The translations under genes and the position numbers were made by a program. A DNA stretch of 64,000 bases from Thermomonospora echinospora (GTDB lineage Bacteria > Actinomycetota > Actinomycetes > Streptosporangiales > Streptosporangiaceae): assembly GCF_900108175.1 (NCBI RefSeq), contig NZ_FNVO01000006.1, forward strand, positions 248,001 to 312,000, in the 5' to 3' direction. Position 1 is the stretch's first letter; each line of letters starts with the position of its first letter. The notes under the pieces are model-generated. The model saw only the letters and a list, made by a program, of their open reading frames with translations, did not search any database and was not told the DNA's origin. This document shows, in pieces, positions 54,763 to 63,432 of this stretch.

Positions 54763-55961
54763 CGGGCCAGCCGCCCGTACATGGCGACCATGCGCTCGCC
54801 GGTGAAGTCCACCATCACCACCTGCACGGCCAGCTCGCCCCCGGCCTCCTCCACCGCGAACCGCTCCAGCACGTCGGCGGTCCGGCGGCACAGCTCGCGC
54901 CCGCAACGGCCCAGCAGCCCGGCGTTCTCCCACAGCTCGTAGGCGTGCCGGGCGGTGTTGGCCCGTGCGACCTCGGCGGCCAGCTCGGGGGTGCCGCCCA
55001 TGTCGGTGGTGATGCCGCTCAGCAGCTCGGTGGACACCCGGGAACGGGTGTAGTGGGTCATCAGCACGCCGGAGGCCAGCTTGGTGAGCTTGCCGACCAT
55101 GCCGACGAAGACGACCTGCCGCAGGCCGTGCCCGACCGCGCGGCGCAGCGCCGCCCCGGTGAAGTCGCCGACCTCCACGAAGCACACCTCGGGCAGCTTG
55201 GGCAGCATCTTCATGGCGCCCTTCTCGGTGCGCCCGCCGGTGCACAGCACCAGGGTGCTCTCGCCCTGCGCGGCCATCACCGACACGGCCTGCTCGACGC
55301 TGGCCCGCCAGGAGGCGGTGGAGAACGGCCGGACGATGCCGGTGGTGCCCAGAATGGAGATGCCGCCGAGGATGCCCAGCCGCTTGTTGGTGGTCTTGCG
55401 GGCCATCCGCTCGCCGTCGGGCACCGAGATGACCACGCGCACGCCGCGTCCGGTGCCGGGGTCGGCGGGCGCGGGCGGCGCCTGCTCCAGCGCGTCCCCG
55501 GTCAGCGCCTCGGCCACCGCGTGGGTGATCATGCGGCGCGGCACCGGGTTGATGGCGGGGCCGCCCAGCTCCAGGCCCAGGCCCGGCTTGGTGACCACGC
55601 CGACGCCCTCGCCGCCGTCCAACTCGACGCCGGGCCCGTCCAGCCAGGAAACGTCGGCGGTGACGCGGGCGCCATGCGTGACGTCGGGGTCGTCGCCGGC
55701 GTCCTTGACGACCACGGCGCGGGCCCGGCCGCGGGCGGTGTCCAGGTCGCAGTCCTCGACCCGGAACGTCACCCGGTTGCCGGACGGCAGGGCGATCTCC
55801 ACGTGGTCGGGCCGCCGGCCGGTGCGCAGCAGCGAGGTGGCGGCCTTGGCGGCGGCCGAGGCGCACGAGCCGGTGGTCCAGCCGGTGCGCAGCGCCCGCT
55901 GCCGCACCTTCATGGTGCGCGGCAGGTCCGGCTCGCGCAGCCGTGGTTCCTCGGGTGTCAT
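54759..55961 (-). CDS. cbiD: Cobalt-precorrin-5B C1-methyltransferase
   Basis: A 400-residue CbiD with LRTGWTTGSCASAAAKAA, GVGVVTKPGLGLELGGPAIN, GGISILGTTGIVRPFSTASW and VGMVGKLTKLASGVLMTHY. It methylates C1 and replaces CobF. Its presence with CbiG is typical of the cobalt-early route. ATG 55961 overlaps the cobM stop by ATGA; the frame upstream of it is antisense-like and not coding. Confidence 0.95.
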   Translation of the reverse strand: MTPEEPRLREPDLPRTMKVRQRALRTGWTTGSCASAAAKAATSLLRTGRRPDHVEIALPSGNRVTFRVEDCDLDTARGRARAVVVKDAGDDPDVTHGARVTADVSWLDGPGVELDGGEGVGVVTKPGLGLELGGPAINPVPRRMITHAVAEALTGDALEQAPPAPADPGTGRGVRVVISVPDGERMARKTTNKRLGILGGISILGTTGIVRPFSTASWRASVEQAVSVMAAQGESTLVLCTGGRTEKGAMKMLPKLPEVCFVEVGDFTGAALRRAVGHGLRQVVFVGMVGKLTKLASGVLMTHYTRSRVSTELLSGITTDMGGTPELAAEVARANTARHAYELWENAGLLGRCGRELCRRTADVLERFAVEEAGGELAVQVVMVDFTGERMVAMYGRLAR

Positions 55962-56764
55962 GCCCGGTGAGCCTTCCTCAGCTCCGCCCGGGCCGTACGG
56001 TCGGCGCGCCGGAAGCCGTGGAAGTGACCGGGGTGGTACAGGTGCGAGCGAGTGCCGTCGGCCGACAGGGCCGGGCCGACCAGCACCAGCGTGTGCTTCC
56101 ACAGCTTGTGCGCCTTGACGGTGTCGGCCAGCTCGCCGAGCGTGCAGCGGACGATCAGCTCGTCCGGCCAGGTGCACTGGTAGGCGACCACGCAAGGGGT
56201 GTCGGGCGGATAGCCGCCCTCGGTCAGCTCGTCCTGCAACTGGCGGGAGCGCGCCGCCGACAGGAACAGCGCCATCGTGGTGCCGTGCCGGGCGAACTCG
56301 CGGACCTCCTCCCCCGGCGGCATGGGTGTCTTGCCGCCGCCGAGCCGGGTCAGCACGACCGACTGGGCGACCTCGGGGATCGTCAGCTCCCGCTGCACGG
56401 CGGCGGCGACCGCGCTGAAGCTGGACACGCCGGGGATCACCTCGGTGCTCAGGCCCATCTCGCGGCACCGGTCGATCTGCTCCTGCAGCGCCCCCCACAG
56501 GGCCGGGTCGCCGGAGTGGATGCGCGCGACGGTCAGTCCCTCGGCCAGCGCCCGCTCGTAGTAGGGCAGTACGCCCTCCATCGGCAGCCTGGCCGAGTCG
56601 ACGATCTCCGCGTCCGGGCGGGCGTGCTCCAGGACGTCGGGGTGGACGAGGCTGGCGGCCCAGATCACCACGTCGGCCTCGCCGATGGCCCGTGCCGCCC
56701 GGAACGTCAGCAGGTCCGCCGCACCCGGCCCGGCCCCGACGAAGACGACCTTTCCACTGGTCAA
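55958..56764 (-). CDS. cobM: Precorrin-4 C11-methyltransferase
   Basis: A 268-residue SAM methyltransferase: VVFVGAGPGAADLLTFRAAR, YYERALAEGLTVARIHSGDP, EVIPGVSSFSAVAAAVQREL and VAYQCTWPDELIVRCTL identify CobM/CbiF. It methylates C11. It overlaps both cobI and cbiD by 4 bp. Confidence 0.95.
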   Translation of the reverse strand: MTSGKVVFVGAGPGAADLLTFRAARAIGEADVVIWAASLVHPDVLEHARPDAEIVDSARLPMEGVLPYYERALAEGLTVARIHSGDPALWGALQEQIDRCREMGLSTEVIPGVSSFSAVAAAVQRELTIPEVAQSVVLTRLGGGKTPMPPGEEVREFARHGTTMALFLSAARSRQLQDELTEGGYPPDTPCVVAYQCTWPDELIVRCTLGELADTVKAHKLWKHTLVLVGPALSADGTRSHLYHPGHFHGFRRADRTARAELRKAHRA

Positions 56765-57480
56765 AGCTTTCCTCCTCGGGAGGTACGGGGGCTGGGGGCG
56801 ATCAGCGTGGACAGGTAGGGGACAGGCCCGGCCAGGTCGCGGGCGGGCCCCACCTTCTCGCCGGGCAGACCGAGGCGGGCGCCGTAGACGGCGTCGTCGA
56901 GCCGTCCGGCCTCCTTGAGGACCTCGACGACCTGGTCGGCGACCGCGCCGAACTTGTAGGCCACGACGGTGTCACAGGTCCGCAGGGCGTCGCGGAGGCG
57001 TTCGACGCCGGAGGTCAGCGGGACCAGGCCGAGCGACTCGGCGCCCTCGGTGAGCACCGTGCCCGAGCGGGCCGCCAGGTCCTGCATGGCGGTGACGCCC
57101 GGGACGGTCTCGACGGTGACGCCCGGACGCCGCGACCGCACCGTCTGGGCGAGGTAGGTGAACGTCGAGTAGACGTTGGGGTCGCCGATGGTGGCGAACG
57201 CGACCGTGCTCGCGCCCTCGTCGAACGCGCTCACCACCCGGTCGGCCGCCCCGTCCCAGGCGGCGGCGCGTCGGGAGGTCACCCCGCCCCGGTCGTTGAG
57301 CGCGAACACGACCCGCTCGGCCCGGTCGGTGTAGGCGCGCACGACCGACTCGGCCCGGCCCTGTTCGTCCAGCGCCATCACCGGTACGAGGGTCAAGTCG
57401 GCCTCCCGCAGGATCCGCACGGCCTTGACCGTCACCAGCTCCGGGTCGCCGGGCCCGACACCGATCCCGACCAGTTTCAT
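56761..57480 (-). CDS. cobI: Precorrin-2 C20-methyltransferase
   Basis: A 239-residue CobI/CbiL: LVGIGVGPGDPELVTVKAVR, FATIGDPNVYSTFTYLAQTV, ETVPGVTAMQDLAARSG and VVAYKFGAVADQVVEVLKEA. It methylates precorrin-2 (or cobalt-sirohydrochlorin) at C20. ATG 57480 has AGGGGG about 8 nt upstream; the frame is open to 57567 without support. A 114-bp gap separates it from the upstream GNAT gene. Confidence 0.94.
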   Translation of the reverse strand: MKLVGIGVGPGDPELVTVKAVRILREADLTLVPVMALDEQGRAESVVRAYTDRAERVVFALNDRGGVTSRRAAAWDGAADRVVSAFDEGASTVAFATIGDPNVYSTFTYLAQTVRSRRPGVTVETVPGVTAMQDLAARSGTVLTEGAESLGLVPLTSGVERLRDALRTCDTVVAYKFGAVADQVVEVLKEAGRLDDAVYGARLGLPGEKVGPARDLAGPVPYLSTLIAPSPRTSRGGKL

Positions 57481-57594
57481 GCCCGGTCCCCCTTCATGCG
57501 TTCCTGCCGGAGGCGGTCTCCGGAAATCCGCTCGGCCGTTCCCCGTTCTTCGGGCGGCCGTTCGCAAGGGCCACGTCGCCGAAGACCGGCTCGG

Positions 57595-58143
57595 TCACCC
57601 CGGGCTCCGCCGCGGTCGGTTGAGTCGGGCGAACATGACCATGTCGGTGCGCTCGCCGCCGAACAGGACCCCGGCCTCGCGCAGCACGGCCTCCCGTGTG
57701 AACCCGGCGCGCTCGGCGACCCGATGGGACGCCTCGTTGCCCACGGCGGCCAGTAGCTCGATGCGGTGCAGGCCCTTGCCGAAGCCGTAGTCGACCAGCG
57801 CCCGGACCGCCTCGGTGATCAGTCCCCGGCCGCGCGCCCAGGGCGCCAGCCAGTAGCCGATCTCGGCCCGGCCGAACAGCCACTCCGCCCGCTGCAGGCT
57901 GACCGAGCCGCAGCAGCGGCCCGCGGCCTCGACGGCGAAGCAGATCTTCTGCTGCGGATCCTCGTGGGCGGCCCTGGTGCAGAACTCGTGGGCCTGCGCC
58001 GGGGTCTGGTTCGGAGCCCACGCCATCCACCGCCGCATCTCGCGGTCGCGGCCCGCCTCCAGCACATCGGGCACATCGTGTTCGGTGAACGGGCGCAGCA
58101 GCAGCCGGTCGGTGGTCAGGGTGATGTCACGGTCGAAGGTCAT
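57595..58143 (-). CDS. RimJ/RimL-type GNAT acetyltransferase inside the cobalamin operon
   Basis: A 182-residue acetyltransferase: TTDRLLLRPFTEHDVPDVL, GYWLAPWARGRGLITEAVRA (acetyl-CoA loop) and NEASHRVAERAGFTREAVL. Family members acetylate ribosomal protein N-termini or small amines. It overlaps cobB by 4 bp (58140-58143) and is surely co-transcribed, but no known cobalamin step uses it. Confidence 0.88.
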   Translation of the reverse strand: MTFDRDITLTTDRLLLRPFTEHDVPDVLEAGRDREMRRWMAWAPNQTPAQAHEFCTRAAHEDPQQKICFAVEAAGRCCGSVSLQRAEWLFGRAEIGYWLAPWARGRGLITEAVRALVDYGFGKGLHRIELLAAVGNEASHRVAERAGFTREAVLREAGVLFGGERTDMVMFARLNRPRRSPG

Positions 58144-59549
58144 CGGGCGGCCTCCATCGCGTCCACGAAACGCCGGGCGGTCCTCGGTTCACCAGCCCAG
58201 TGCAGATGGAGATAGGAGGCAAGCTGGTTTCCCCGGGCGAAGCCGTCCCGGCGGGAGCCGCTCGGCCGCATCGCCCACTGCCAGGCGGCCGTCTCGTCCG
58301 GCCCGTGGGCGGGCTGCACGGCGGTGCGGTGGAACTCGTGGCCGTTCAGCCGTTCGCCGGTACGGGCGACCACGGAGTCGGCGGTGGCGACGGCGGTGCG
58401 GTAGCCCAGCGTCAGCCGGGGCGTCATGGTGGCCGTGGCGTCCAGCACCCCGCACATCGGGACGCCGTCGAGCTCCCGCACCAGGTAGAGCAGGCCGGCG
58501 CACTCGGCGTACACGGGCGTCCGCGGAGTAACCAGCTGCCTGATCTGCTCGCGGAGGGGCTCGTTGGCCGACAGCTCGGCGGCGTACATCTCCGGGAAGC
58601 CGCCGCCGATGACCAGCCCCCGCGTTCCCTCCGGCAGCGTCTCGTCGCGCAGCGGGTCGAACCGGACGACCTCGGCCCCGGCCGCCGCCAGCAGTTCCTC
58701 GTTCTCGGCGTACCCGAAGGTGAACGCGGCGCCGCCGGCCACCGCCACCACCCGCCGCCGACCTGCCCGACCTGCCCGGCCGGCCTCGCCGTCCCGGGCG
58801 GCCCGGGCGGCGTCGTGCTCGCCGAGGGCATCGTCCGGGCTCCAGGCGGGGGCGGTGAGCGGGGGCGCGCTGCGGGCCAGGGCCAACAGCGCGTCCAGGT
58901 CGCAGCCCTCGGTGACGATCTCGCCCAGCCGCTCGACCGTCGCGACGGCCTCCGCGTTGCGTTCGGCCGCCGGGATCAGGCCCAGATGGCGGGACGGGGT
59001 GGCCACGTCGTCGCGGCGCCGCAGCACGCCCAGGACGGGGACCGACAGCTCCTCCACCGCCGTACGGCACAGGTGCTCGTGCCCGTCGGAGCCGATCCGG
59101 TTGAGGATCACCCCGCCGATCCGCACGTCACCGTAGGTGCGAAAGCCGTGCACGACGGCGGCCACCGACCGGCCCGCCGCCGAGGCGTCCACCACCAGCA
59201 CGACCGGGGCGTCCAGCAGCCGGGCGATGTGCGCGGTCGAGGCGAAGTCGTCCTGCCCGGACGCCCCGTCGTACAGGCCCATCACGCCCTCGACCACCGC
59301 CACGTCCGCACCGCGCGCACCGTGCCGCAGCAGCGGCACGATCAGTTCCTCGCTGGTGAGGAACGGGTCCAGGTTGCGTCCAGGGCGGCCGGTGGCCAGC
59401 GTGTGATAGCCGGGGTCGATGTAGTCGGGCCCCACCTTGTGCGGCGAGACCCGCAGGCCCCGCGCCGCGAACGCCGCCATGAGCCCGGTCGCCACCGTCG
59501 TCTTGCCCGCCCCGGAGGCCGGGGCGGCGACGACGAGCCGCGGTGTCAC
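58140..59549 (-). CDS. cobB: Cobyrinate a,c-diamide synthase
   Basis: A 469-residue CobB/CbiA that amidates the a and c carboxylates using glutamine and ATP. The N-terminal ATPase has APASGAGKTTVATGL, KVGPDYIDPGYH and VVEGVMGLYDG. The C-terminal type 1 glutaminase has GGGFPEMYAAELSAN and AECAGLLYL with the nucleophile cysteine. GTG 59549 overlaps the cobO stop as GTGA; GTG 59552 is one codon earlier. Confidence 0.95.
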   Translation of the reverse strand: MTPRLVVAAPASGAGKTTVATGLMAAFAARGLRVSPHKVGPDYIDPGYHTLATGRPGRNLDPFLTSEELIVPLLRHGARGADVAVVEGVMGLYDGASGQDDFASTAHIARLLDAPVVLVVDASAAGRSVAAVVHGFRTYGDVRIGGVILNRIGSDGHEHLCRTAVEELSVPVLGVLRRRDDVATPSRHLGLIPAAERNAEAVATVERLGEIVTEGCDLDALLALARSAPPLTAPAWSPDDALGEHDAARAARDGEAGRAGRAGRRRVVAVAGGAAFTFGYAENEELLAAAGAEVVRFDPLRDETLPEGTRGLVIGGGFPEMYAAELSANEPLREQIRQLVTPRTPVYAECAGLLYLVRELDGVPMCGVLDATATMTPRLTLGYRTAVATADSVVARTGERLNGHEFHRTAVQPAHGPDETAAWQWAMRPSGSRRDGFARGNQLASYLHLHWAGEPRTARRFVDAMEAAR

Positions 59550-60148
59550 CACTCGATGCCCTTCTGGCCCTTCTGGCCGCGGTCCATCGGGTGCTTGACC
59601 TTGCCCATCTCGGTGACGAGGTCGGCGAAGTCCACCAGGTCGGGGTGCGCGTCGCGGCCGGTGATGACCACGTGCTGGGCGCCCGGCCGGGCGGCCAGCG
59701 TCTCGATCACCTCGGCGACGTCGATCCAGCCCCACTTGATCGGGTAGGTGAACTCGTCCAGCACGTACAGCCGGTAGGTCTCGGCCGCCAGGTCGCGCCT
59801 GATCTGCGCCCAGCCCTCGCGGGCGTCGGCGGCGTGGTCGGCCTCGGTGCCGGGCCGCTGGATCCACGACCAGCCCTCGCCCATCTTGTTCCAGCTCACC
59901 GTGCCGCCCTGGCCGGACTCCCCCAGCACCCGCAGCGCGGTCTCCTCGCCGATCCGCCACTTGGCCGATTTGACGAACTGGAACACTCCGATCGGCCAGC
60001 CCTGGTTCCAGGCGCGCAGCGCGAGCCCGAACGCGGCGGTCGACTTGCCCTTGCCCTGCCCGGTGTGCACGATCACCAGCGGCCGGTTGCGGCGCTGCCT
60101 GGTGGTCAGCCCGTCGTCCGGGACGTGTTCCGGCCTGCCCTGCGGCAT
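59546..60148 (-). CDS. cobO: Cob(I)yrinic acid a,c-diamide adenosyltransferase
   Basis: A 200-residue CobO/BtuR enzyme that adds the adenosyl upper ligand. P-loop VHTGQGKGKSTAAFGLALRA, then GVFQFVKSAKWRIGEE, LYVLDEFTYPIKWGWID and VITGRDAHPDLVDFADLVTE. GGGAGGG lies about 6 nt before the ATG. The 75 bp to the chelatase gene hold no hairpin I can see. Confidence 0.96.
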   Translation of the reverse strand: MPQGRPEHVPDDGLTTRQRRNRPLVIVHTGQGKGKSTAAFGLALRAWNQGWPIGVFQFVKSAKWRIGEETALRVLGESGQGGTVSWNKMGEGWSWIQRPGTEADHAADAREGWAQIRRDLAAETYRLYVLDEFTYPIKWGWIDVAEVIETLAARPGAQHVVITGRDAHPDLVDFADLVTEMGKVKHPMDRGQKGQKGIEW

Positions 60149-60223
60149 GTCAGCCCTCCCTCTTCACGCCGTACCCCGGCACGACGCCTCTCCTCGCGCC
60201 GCGCCCCGCCACACCGTGCTCCA

Positions 60224-62320
60224 TCAGGCTGCGTTCCGGCCGGTGCGGGCGTCCCGGACGACCCGTGTCAGGCCGTCGACGGCCAGTTCCTCCAGCCGCA
60301 CCGCCTCGGCGCCGAGGTGCGCCGCCAGGCGTTCGGCCAGGCCGAGCCGTACCGGGCCCGACTCACAGTCCACCACCACCCCGGCGACCCCGCGCAGCAG
60401 GGCGGCGGCCCGCTCGGGGTCGGGGCCGTGCGTGGCGCGGCCGTCGGTCACCGTCACCAGCAGCGGACGGCGGGCGGGGTCGCGCAGGCGCTCGACCCGC
60501 AGCACCTCGGCGGCGCGCAGCAGCCCGGCGGTCAGCGGGGTGCGTCCCCCGGTCGGCAGCCGTTCCAGCCTGCGGGCGCCCGCCTCGACCGATGAGGTCG
60601 GGGGCAGCACCAGCTCGGCTGACGTGCCCCGGAACGTGATCAGCCCGACCTTGTCGCGGCGCTGGTAGGCGTCCAGCAGCAGGCTCAGCACCGCGCCCTT
60701 GACCGCCCGCATCCGCTGCCGGGCGGCCATCGAGCCGCTGGCGTCCACGACGAACAGCACCAGGTTGCCTTCACGGCCGTCCCGTACGGTCTCGCGGAGG
60801 TCCTCGGGGGCGATGACCAGCCCGGCGCCGGTGCGTCCGCGGGCCCGCTGGTGGGGGGCGGCGGCACGGAGCGTGGCCATCAGATGGACGCCGCGCGTGC
60901 CGGGACGCGCGCCCGACACCCGCCCGTACGGGGTGCGGGCCTTGGACCGGCGGCCGGGTGCCCCGGTGCCGACACCGGGGACGGTGAACAGGCGCGGCCG
61001 GTACGCGGCGTCCACGGGCGCCGGATCGCCGTCGCCGGACGCTCCCGGCCCGCCGTCCGAGGGCTCCGCGTCCGTATTGTCCGACGGATTGTCCGACGGC
61101 GAAGCGTTCTGCGCGGACGTCCCTGCGCCGTCGCCGGCGAGCGGCTCCTGCGTCGCGGCGGCGTCCGCGCCTTCCGGTCGAGTCCCGGTGGCCTCGGCAT
61201 CCCGGGGCTCGGGCGCGGCGTCGGCGTCCGGAGCCCGGCCGCCGCCAGGGCCTCCGGGGCCGCTGGGGTCGTCGTCGGGCGGCTCCGGGTCGGCGTGCTC
61301 GGCGAGGGCCTGTTCGAGCTTGTCGTGGTCGAGGCCGGGGGCGTCGAACGGGTCGCGGCGGCGGCGGTGCGGCAGCGCCAGCCGGGCCGCCAGCCGCACG
61401 TCCTCGGCGGTCACCGTGTCCCGGCCGTGCCAGGCGGCCAGCGCGATCGCGGCCCGGGCCGTCACCAGGTCGGCGCGCAGCCCGTCCACCTCGAAGGCGG
61501 CGCAGACGGCGGTGATCTGGCGCAGCGCGGCGTCGGTCAGCCGGACGGCGGGCAGCCGGGCGCGGGCGGCGGCGATCCGCTCGGCCAGCGCGGCCTCGGC
61601 CGCGGCCCACTCGGCGGCGAAGCCCTCCGGGGCGTCCTCGAAGCGCAGCCGCCGCCGGACCACCTCGGCGCGCTCGGCCGGGTCGCGGGTGGCGGCGACC
61701 TCGACAGTCAGCCCGAACCGGTCCAGCAACTGGGGACGCAGCTCGCCCTCTTCCGGGTTCATCGTGCCGACCAGCAGGAAGCGGGCGGCGTGCCGGACCG
61801 ACACGCCCTCGCGCTCCACGTACGAGCGGCCCATGGCGGCGGCGTCCAGCAGCAGGTCGACCAGGTGGTCGTGCAGCAGGTTGACCTCGTCGACGTACAG
61901 CACGCCCCGGTGCGCGGCGGCCAGCAGACCGGGCTCGAACGCCTTGACGCCCTCGGTGAGCGCCCGTTCGATGTCCAGCGACCCGGTCAGCCGGTCCTCG
62001 GAGGCGCCGACGGGCAGCTCGACCAGCCGGGCCAGGCGGCTGCCGGCCGCCGGGCCGTCCGCCGGGCCGTCCGCCGGGTGCGGGCCGTCGGGACAGGCGG
62101 GGTCGGGGGCGGCCGGGTCGCAGGAGAAGCGGCAGCCGGCGACGACCTCGACCGGGGGCAGCAGCGCGGCCAGCGCCCGCACGATCGTCGACTTGGCGGT
62201 GCCCTTCTCGCCGCGGACCAGCACTCCTCCGACGCCCGGCGAGACCGCGTTGATGAGGAGCGCCAGTTTGAGGTCGTCCATCCCGACGACGGCGGAGAAG
62301 GGGTAGCGGGGGGCGCTCAT
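60224..62320 (-). CDS. ChlI/ChlD-type magnesium/cobalt chelatase ATPase-VWA fusion
   Basis: A 698-residue protein. Residues 1-335 are the AAA+ ChlI-like part: GEKGTAKST (37-45), [20 protein letters not shown] (139-158). Residues 340-440 are an acidic Pro/Gly/Asp linker. Residues about 500-698 are a VWA domain with MIDAS DASGS (526-530). It would be the motor for late cobalt insertion with CobN, which is not in this window. First structural gene after the riboswitch; ATG 62320 overlaps a possible leader ORF by ATGA. Confidence 0.9.
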   Translation of the reverse strand: MSAPRYPFSAVVGMDDLKLALLINAVSPGVGGVLVRGEKGTAKSTIVRALAALLPPVEVVAGCRFSCDPAAPDPACPDGPHPADGPADGPAAGSRLARLVELPVGASEDRLTGSLDIERALTEGVKAFEPGLLAAAHRGVLYVDEVNLLHDHLVDLLLDAAAMGRSYVEREGVSVRHAARFLLVGTMNPEEGELRPQLLDRFGLTVEVAATRDPAERAEVVRRRLRFEDAPEGFAAEWAAAEAALAERIAAARARLPAVRLTDAALRQITAVCAAFEVDGLRADLVTARAAIALAAWHGRDTVTAEDVRLAARLALPHRRRRDPFDAPGLDHDKLEQALAEHADPEPPDDDPSGPGGPGGGRAPDADAAPEPRDAEATGTRPEGADAAATQEPLAGDGAGTSAQNASPSDNPSDNTDAEPSDGGPGASGDGDPAPVDAAYRPRLFTVPGVGTGAPGRRSKARTPYGRVSGARPGTRGVHLMATLRAAAPHQRARGRTGAGLVIAPEDLRETVRDGREGNLVLFVVDASGSMAARQRMRAVKGAVLSLLLDAYQRRDKVGLITFRGTSAELVLPPTSSVEAGARRLERLPTGGRTPLTAGLLRAAEVLRVERLRDPARRPLLVTVTDGRATHGPDPERAAALLRGVAGVVVDCESGPVRLGLAERLAAHLGAEAVRLEELAVDGLTRVVRDARTGRNAA

Positions 62321-62355
62321 GTCGCCTCGGGCACGGCGAGGTGGGGCAGCGGCAT
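62317..62355 (-). CDS. Possible 12-codon leader peptide
   Basis: An ATG at 62355 opens a 12-residue frame, [12 protein letters not shown], whose TGA overlaps the chelatase ATG as ATGA (62317-62320). GGAAGG lies about 11 nt upstream. It could couple riboswitch control to chelatase translation. Short frames arise by chance, so confidence is low. Confidence 0.3.
   Translation of the reverse strand: MPLPHLAVPEAT
62325..62341 (-). promoter_or_regulatory. Shine-Dalgarno-sequestering hairpin before the chelatase gene
   Basis: CCTCG-CCGTGCC-CGAGG on the minus strand (62341-62325) folds the GAGG ribosome site of the chelatase gene into a 5-bp stem, ending 4 nt before the ATG. It is a plausible expression platform for the upstream riboswitch. 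Confidence 0.45.
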
Positions 62356-62406
62356 GCGTGGTTCGTCCTTCCTCGGGTGTCCACGCCCGTGGGGGTCGGC
62401 TCCATC

Positions 62407-62510
62407 CGACGGCCGGCGTTCCTGGCTCCCGGCCGTCCGCAGGAGGCGAACCGACCGGTCACAGTTGCGGGACAGCCCCGGATTCGCACCGGGTTCCACC
62501 GCGTCCGTCG
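62407..62510 (-). ncRNA. Cobalamin riboswitch
   Basis: Read on the minus strand, the leader holds GGTGCGAATCCGGGGC (62490-62475), the B12-box part GTCCCGCAACTGTGA (62473-62459) and AGCCAGGAACGCC (62427-62415), the conserved core of adenosylcobalamin riboswitches. CGACGG (62510-62505) and CCGTCG (62412-62407) can close P1. It heads the cobalamin operon and would lower expression when the coenzyme is abundant. Confidence 0.93.
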
Positions 62511-62522
62511 CCTGCACAGGAT

Positions 62523-62551
62523 GACATACCGCCCCTTCCGCCCCAAGTCAG
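62523..62551 (-). promoter_or_regulatory. Candidate promoter of the cobalamin operon
   Basis: CTGACT (62551-62546) and TATGTC (62528-62523) on the minus strand are 17 bp apart. Transcription would start near 62516, just before the first riboswitch stem. The hexamers are imperfect but the position fits. Confidence 0.4.
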
Positions 62552-62678
62552 GAGGGGGTGACAAGGCTCGCAGGAAGGTTCCGCCGGAGTGCGGGCGCGG
62601 CAGTACAGTGCGGCCGCACCGTGAGAAAGGCGGCCGGCCCGGCGGGCGCGGTCGGCCCTACTAGGGGACTCGTGGGAG

Positions 62679-63257
62679 TCAGGGCTCGAAGTGGGGCGGG
62701 CAGTGCACCGGGGACGGCAGCGCGAACCACACCGCCTTGCCCGGCGGATGGTCACCGAAGCGCGAACGGTCACGGCACATCCCCCAGCGCTCGCCGGACA
62801 GCTCGCGGACGATGCTCAGCCCCCGGCCGCAGTCGCCGGAGGTCCAGGAGTAGCCGGGCAGCCGGGTGTCGGGCAGCCCGTCGAAGATGGCGCACCGCAG
62901 CTCCCGGCCCGGCCCCTGCGGCCCGTGCGGGTAGAGCCACAGCTCGTAAGGTCCCTGGTCGGGGGCGTGCTGGTAGGCATTGGTGGCGAGCTCGCTGACC
63001 ATGAGCTGGGCGTCAGCAATCAGGTCGGCGGGGGCGCCGAGCGCGCCGAGCGCCTGCCCCAGCACCGTCCGGGCCTCCCGCGCGCAGGCCGGGCCGCCGG
63101 GCAGGGTCCACGCCCAGCCGGGCGGACGCCGCCACGGGCCGTCCCCGGCGACGGCCGCCTTCGCCTCGACACCCGCCTCGACATCCTCGGCGGTGTCCGG
63201 GACGGCCGTACGGGCACGGCCGACGGCGGGCTCGGTGATATCGGGTGAGGTCTTCAA
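62679..63257 (-). CDS. RsbW-like ATP-binding protein (HATPase)
   Basis: A 192-residue protein with a GHKL/HATPase_c core: AQLMVSELATNAYQHAP (N-box) and GDCGRGLSIVRELSGERWG (G-box). An N-terminal 45-residue tail is unstructured-looking. Such anti-sigma/AbaA-like ATPases are numerous in actinomycetes, usually beside XRE and DUF397 genes, as here with the divergent XRE regulator. Kinase partner unknown. Confidence 0.88.
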   Translation of the reverse strand: MKTSPDITEPAVGRARTAVPDTAEDVEAGVEAKAAVAGDGPWRRPPGWAWTLPGGPACAREARTVLGQALGALGAPADLIADAQLMVSELATNAYQHAPDQGPYELWLYPHGPQGPGRELRCAIFDGLPDTRLPGYSWTSGDCGRGLSIVRELSGERWGMCRDRSRFGDHPPGKAVWFALPSPVHCPPHFEP

Positions 63258-63332
63258 CGGGGTCGCCTCCAGCCGCTACGTCAGGTAGGCCATTGTCACG
63301 CTTGGTCCCCGACTGGTCACTGAGCTACAGGT

Positions 63333-63347
63333 TCTCGTGAGATTCTC
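63333..63347. promoter_or_regulatory. Alternating TCTC/GAGA half-sites in divergent promoter
   Basis: TCTC-GT-GAGA (63333-63342) and GAGA-T-TCTC (63339-63347) share their middle element, in the 175-bp region between the ATPase gene and the XRE regulator. A related TTCTCGTT lies near 63390. A plausible site for the XRE protein; nothing else is seen in the gap. Confidence 0.3.
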
Positions 63348-63432
63348 AGCCCTGCAACCATGTCTGCCAGATTCCCGTACCGGACTGGCCGTTCTCGTTG
63401 TGCGGTGCCTTCCGAAACACCACACTTGCGCC

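Noticed and set aside
51893-54805. A 970-codon plus-strand frame
   Set aside because: It lies antisense to cobJ and cobL, which carry full family motifs.
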